In this document: positions 61,801 to 64,000 of the stretch, in pieces
Position numbering within the stretch: the first letter of the stretch is position 1
Layout of the letters: every line of letters starts with the position of its first letter
Assembly: GCF_031877795.1 (NCBI RefSeq)
Contig: NC_133939.1
Coordinates: 5,437,698 to 5,501,697 of the forward strand
Reading direction: 5' to 3'
Length of the DNA: 64,000 bases
Source: Strix aluco
Taxonomy: Eukaryota > Chordata > Aves > Strigiformes > Strigidae
Translations under genes and position numbers: made by a program
The notes under the pieces: generated by a model
Told to the model about the DNA's origin: nothing
Seen by the model: the letters and a program-made list of their open reading frames with translations, nothing else
Database searches by the model: none

Positions 61801-63356
61801 CTTGGGGTCCCGGAGGCCTGAACTGTCCTTGTGGACCAGGAGGTCCCATCTGAGGCATATTCATTGGCATCTGCTGAGGTGGAAGGGGCTGCTGGAATCC
61901 TTGAGGCATCTGTGACATTGGGCCTTGCCCTGGAAAAGGCTGGGGTCCGTGAAGAGAACCTCCTGGAGGTGGTGGCTGTACTTGCTCAGCTTGCTTTTGT
62001 GCAAGTCTTTCAATTTTCAATTGCTGTGCAAAAAAAGAGACCCAGAAAATCAACTAAGCACAGAAGTATATGTAACAACTAAAAATCAGAAGCAATCACC
62101 TAATTTCTCAGGAGTTTAAAAAGATTTAGTGCTTTTCTCTTAATTAAGAGAAATACAACTAAAGAGATCCATAGATCAGTATTAGTTAACTGGAATGTAG
62201 GGGCCTCACTGAAGGTTTCATAGCATCGTGAATTAAGTTCAATATCCTCTAAAAAGGTGAAAACAGTACTGCAAAAGCAAGCTACCTATTTTAGTGCTGA
62301 GGTCCAAATATATCACACAGAGCACTGGAAGAAGTTTACTAATAACCGTCTTTACATACGCACCTCCAAGAGTTGTGGGTTTGTGTACTGAAGTGCTGCC
62401 ATTTCCTGTTCAATCTCTGCCTGTGTCTTCTTTTTCTCCTCCAGCTTAATATCTTCCTTTCTATCATTCAGTGGCTCAGGTGGGGGAGGTAAAGGAACTT
62501 TATTCTGCATCCATGCCTATAAAGAACAGTAAACACAAGATGAATTCTGTGGAACAATATGGATGCAATATATTGCTGCACTGGGACAGGATATGCTAGA
62601 ACACTGTGTAGTATGGATATTTAGAAGCTAAAAACAATGCTGAATAAAATTTCCATATCTTATAACATCCTATTTTCCAGATACAGATACAAGATATAAA
62701 GGATTTAACCAAATATTTTATGCTTAAATATTAATTAAACTAACCACTGTGGCGAATTATTTTGCACTGGGTGTTGATATAAAAGAACTGATACCCGAAA
62801 TCCAAAACATTTCAATGGCCACACCCTTTCTGAGGTTGAGAAAATAACAAGTTGATCTCCTGTTCACTGTGTATCAGGTACTTACCTGCTGAAACTGTGC
62901 TGGTATTGGTTTTGCATAGGGCACTTTTTTCTGTGGCACCTTCTTTTGGTCCTTTTGCATTACTTCCTCCATTCCCCAATCCAGTCCTGGGATTGTCATT
63001 TCAATGTCATTGGACTCATCTTTCCCTTTAGCAACACAGAGACAGTCAGAGCAGTGCAGGTTTACAGAGCAATCCTGCTACTCTCTTTACAGTTTATTTA
63101 ACAAAACAGACCAAGAGGTTTTCAACTCTTCCTTCTTTATGTGGGAAATGCACACAATACAAAACTTTAGAAAAAAGTGACTGTGCTACCAAAATATATG
63201 AAAGGAATGAAAGAAGTCACACAGCATCTGGTTGGCTCAGGAAAATGCTTCCCCATAGCTACTACTTACCCATCTGCTCTTGCTCCATGGCTATTTTCAG
63301 TTGTTCAGGTATTCCCATCCCTGGAATAACTGCTAGGCTGTTGGGCTCCAGATCAT
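46847..63356 (-). CDS. WDR33: WDR33 pre-mRNA 3' end processing factor, C-terminal exons (5'-partial)
   Basis: Ten consecutive coding exons: 63270-63356, 62886-63025, 62364-62516, 60974-62023, 56123-56225, 55385-55847, 51638-51804, 51415-51507, 49843-50028 and 46847-47079, ending TAG at 46847-46849. Borders are AG/GT, and phases agree throughout. They encode the last 891 residues (the human protein is about 1,336). Order: [20 protein letters not shown]; a charged [19 protein letters not shown] helix; a long collagen-like Gly-Pro-Gln region; a Pro/Gly/Arg/Asp-rich region; and an RGG-type end, [12 protein letters not shown] to RGGGRGR. Known role: with CPSF30, WDR33 in CPSF recognises the AAUAAA signal, using its N-terminal WD40 propeller, which lies beyond the right edge. 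The introns carry ancient LINE pieces and a solo LTR. Confidence 0.95.
48640..49390 (+). mobile_element. Ancient CR1/L3-like LINE 3' remnant
   Basis: Despite heavy decay, recognisable words of amniote CR1-group LINEs appear in order: AAACCACATCTTAGAGTGTG; GATTTGGAGAAGAGCTAG; GAAATTAGTGAATGATAGGC; GGATGTTGTGGATGTCAAAA; and GGTCTGATCATGGATGGCCA close to the 3' end. These correspond to the RT C-terminal coding part and the 3' UTR. It lies in the last WDR33 intron, antisense to the gene. The left edge is approximate. Confidence 0.65.
49391..49700 (+). mobile_element. Second CR1-group LINE 3' remnant
   Basis: A further old fragment directly follows the first, in the same orientation: AGGAAAGGCTTAAAAAAAGT, then AGTTAAAGGACACTAGCACA, then AAAATTAGAGGGG, ending in an ATTCTTATGTTC-like terminal repeat near 49690. 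It resembles a different CR1-group subfamily. It ends about 140 bp from the WDR33 exon at 49843. Confidence 0.55.
50589..51168 (+). mobile_element. Endogenous retrovirus solo LTR
   Basis: A 580-bp LTR of a type common in many birds: GAAACAGTGTTGATAACACA near the 5' part, a pyrimidine-rich middle, ATTAAACTGTCTTTATCTCA (poly(A)-signal region) and GGGGTTAAACC close to the 3' end. Flanks GAGGTC (50583-50588) and GAGGCC (51169-51174) look like an imperfect 6-bp target duplication. No internal viral genes are present, so it is a recombination-derived solo LTR. It lies antisense in a WDR33 intron. Confidence 0.85.
51805..55384. other. WDR33 intron, 3.6 kb
   Basis: The intron lies between the exons at 55385-55847 and 51638-51804. 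A minus-strand AATAAA at 53101-53106 sits at the edge of a long stretch that reads like a 3' UTR, which leaves open an intronic polyadenylation site. No repeat was recognised. Confidence 0.45.
56226..60973. other. WDR33 intron, 4.7 kb
   Basis: The largest WDR33 intron in the window, just after the collagen-like exon. It is AT-rich with short A and T runs, plus a short moderately GC-rich patch at about 60190-60330. No repeat family or exon was recognised. Confidence 0.6.
60974..62023 (-). CDS. WDR33: WDR33 collagen-like exon
   Basis: A single 1,050-nt exon, phase 0 at both ends, encodes 350 residues from [14 protein letters not shown] to [10 protein letters not shown]. After a Gln/Met/Pro-rich lead-in it runs as imperfect Gly-X-Y triplets rich in GPQG and PPGPQG, interrupted by Met- and His-containing segments. 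Such a collagen-like region in a nuclear protein is a known oddity of WDR33. Because it is phase 0 at both ends, skipping it would keep the reading frame. The repeat nature makes length variation likely. Confidence 0.93.
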
Positions 63357-64000
63357 CTAAAGAAAAACAATATATATTTATACTTGGAACATTTTTCTTC
63401 ATGTTATCATTTGATGCCTTTGGGTTCTCACATGCCTTTACCATTGGTGGTACCATTACATATTTCACAACCGGTGGGTCACTTTTTAATTCCATACATG
63501 AATTACAGGATATTAAAAGAACTGAAAATTCAAATTTATAAATACACCCCAAAATGTCAGAAACTATGTCCTTTCAGGAAAGTTACATTTAGGGTAGAAG
63601 CTCAGAAAAGGAAATAAAAACCCCATACCCATTCCTGGTTTTGTTATAACAAATCTATATATTTTAAAACTTAAATTTGATTGAAGTGCTGCATTTTAAT
63701 TTATATTCCCAAACACAAAAGAGCAAATAACCAAAAATCTGAAGGAAGAGATACCACCTCAGAGTTGAAAGGGTTGCTGAGGCATGCCATAGAGCTGGGC
63801 AACCCTGGGCAGCCTAAAATTACCAAAATAAACCCTTAGAAGGGGGGTAAAGTTTTAAGATTTTAGTCAAGTTCAGTAATTTGAAAGATTTTTCCTGATG
63901 TAGTTCAGGACTCTGGGAAGTCTTGAAGTCACATGAAGTTATCAGTAAGAAAAGTAAATGGGAGATATTGCCAGCGGGAGAGTCAAACCTCCTTCCTGTG
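63357..64000. other. WDR33 intron sequence to the window edge
   Basis: No exon of the upstream part of WDR33 was found between the acceptor at 63357-63358 and the end of the window, so the gene continues to the right. Confidence 0.6.

Overview
The window is vertebrate nuclear DNA, almost certainly from a bird. Four protein-coding genes plus one nested gene were reconstructed from splice sites and protein similarity. A 3' piece of an avian CR1 LINE, a Neoaves-style endogenous-retrovirus solo LTR, compact introns and very GC-rich promoters all fit a bird. The gene order MYO7B - LIMS2 (with GPR17 nested on the opposite strand) - SFT2D3 - WDR33 is the same as on human 2q14.3.

Layout: 149-3733 (+) holds the last five coding exons of MYO7B (second FERM domain). 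3734-10253 is the convergent interval between MYO7B and LIMS2. It contains a GC-rich insert (about 5942-6461) that begins with about 26 nt of 28S rRNA, ending exactly at the R2 retrotransposon target site, and folds on paper into a complete HDV-like ribozyme. 10254-40438 (-) is the complete LIMS2 (PINCH2) gene, 341 aa in ten coding exons. It has a GC-rich distal first exon and a separate, phase-compatible alternative first exon at 34273-34394. GPR17 (+, 344 aa, one coding exon at 21121-22155) lies inside LIMS2 intron 4, with a candidate TATA promoter and 5' non-coding exon near 16.7 kb. About 39.9-43.3 kb is a GC-rich double promoter zone for LIMS2 (leftward) and the intronless SFT2D3 (rightward, 42246-42920). 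46847-63356 (-) holds the last ten coding exons of WDR33, including a 1,050-nt collagen-like exon; the 5' half of the gene lies beyond the right edge.

The genes do not form a functional unit: a microvillus motor (MYO7B), an integrin-linked-kinase adaptor (LIMS2), an oligodendrocyte-lineage GPCR (GPR17), a Golgi/vesicle membrane protein (SFT2D3) and a polyadenylation factor (WDR33). Regulation may be linked by nesting (GPR17 in LIMS2), by the shared GC-rich zone (LIMS2/SFT2D3) and by tail-to-tail 3' ends (MYO7B/LIMS2 and SFT2D3/WDR33). The most notable non-genic item is the R2-type 5' end with an apparently intact self-cleaving ribozyme fold, sitting outside rDNA. Repeat identities, the 3' boundary of that insert, poly(A) sites and promoter elements are read by eye and carry lower confidence than the coding exons.
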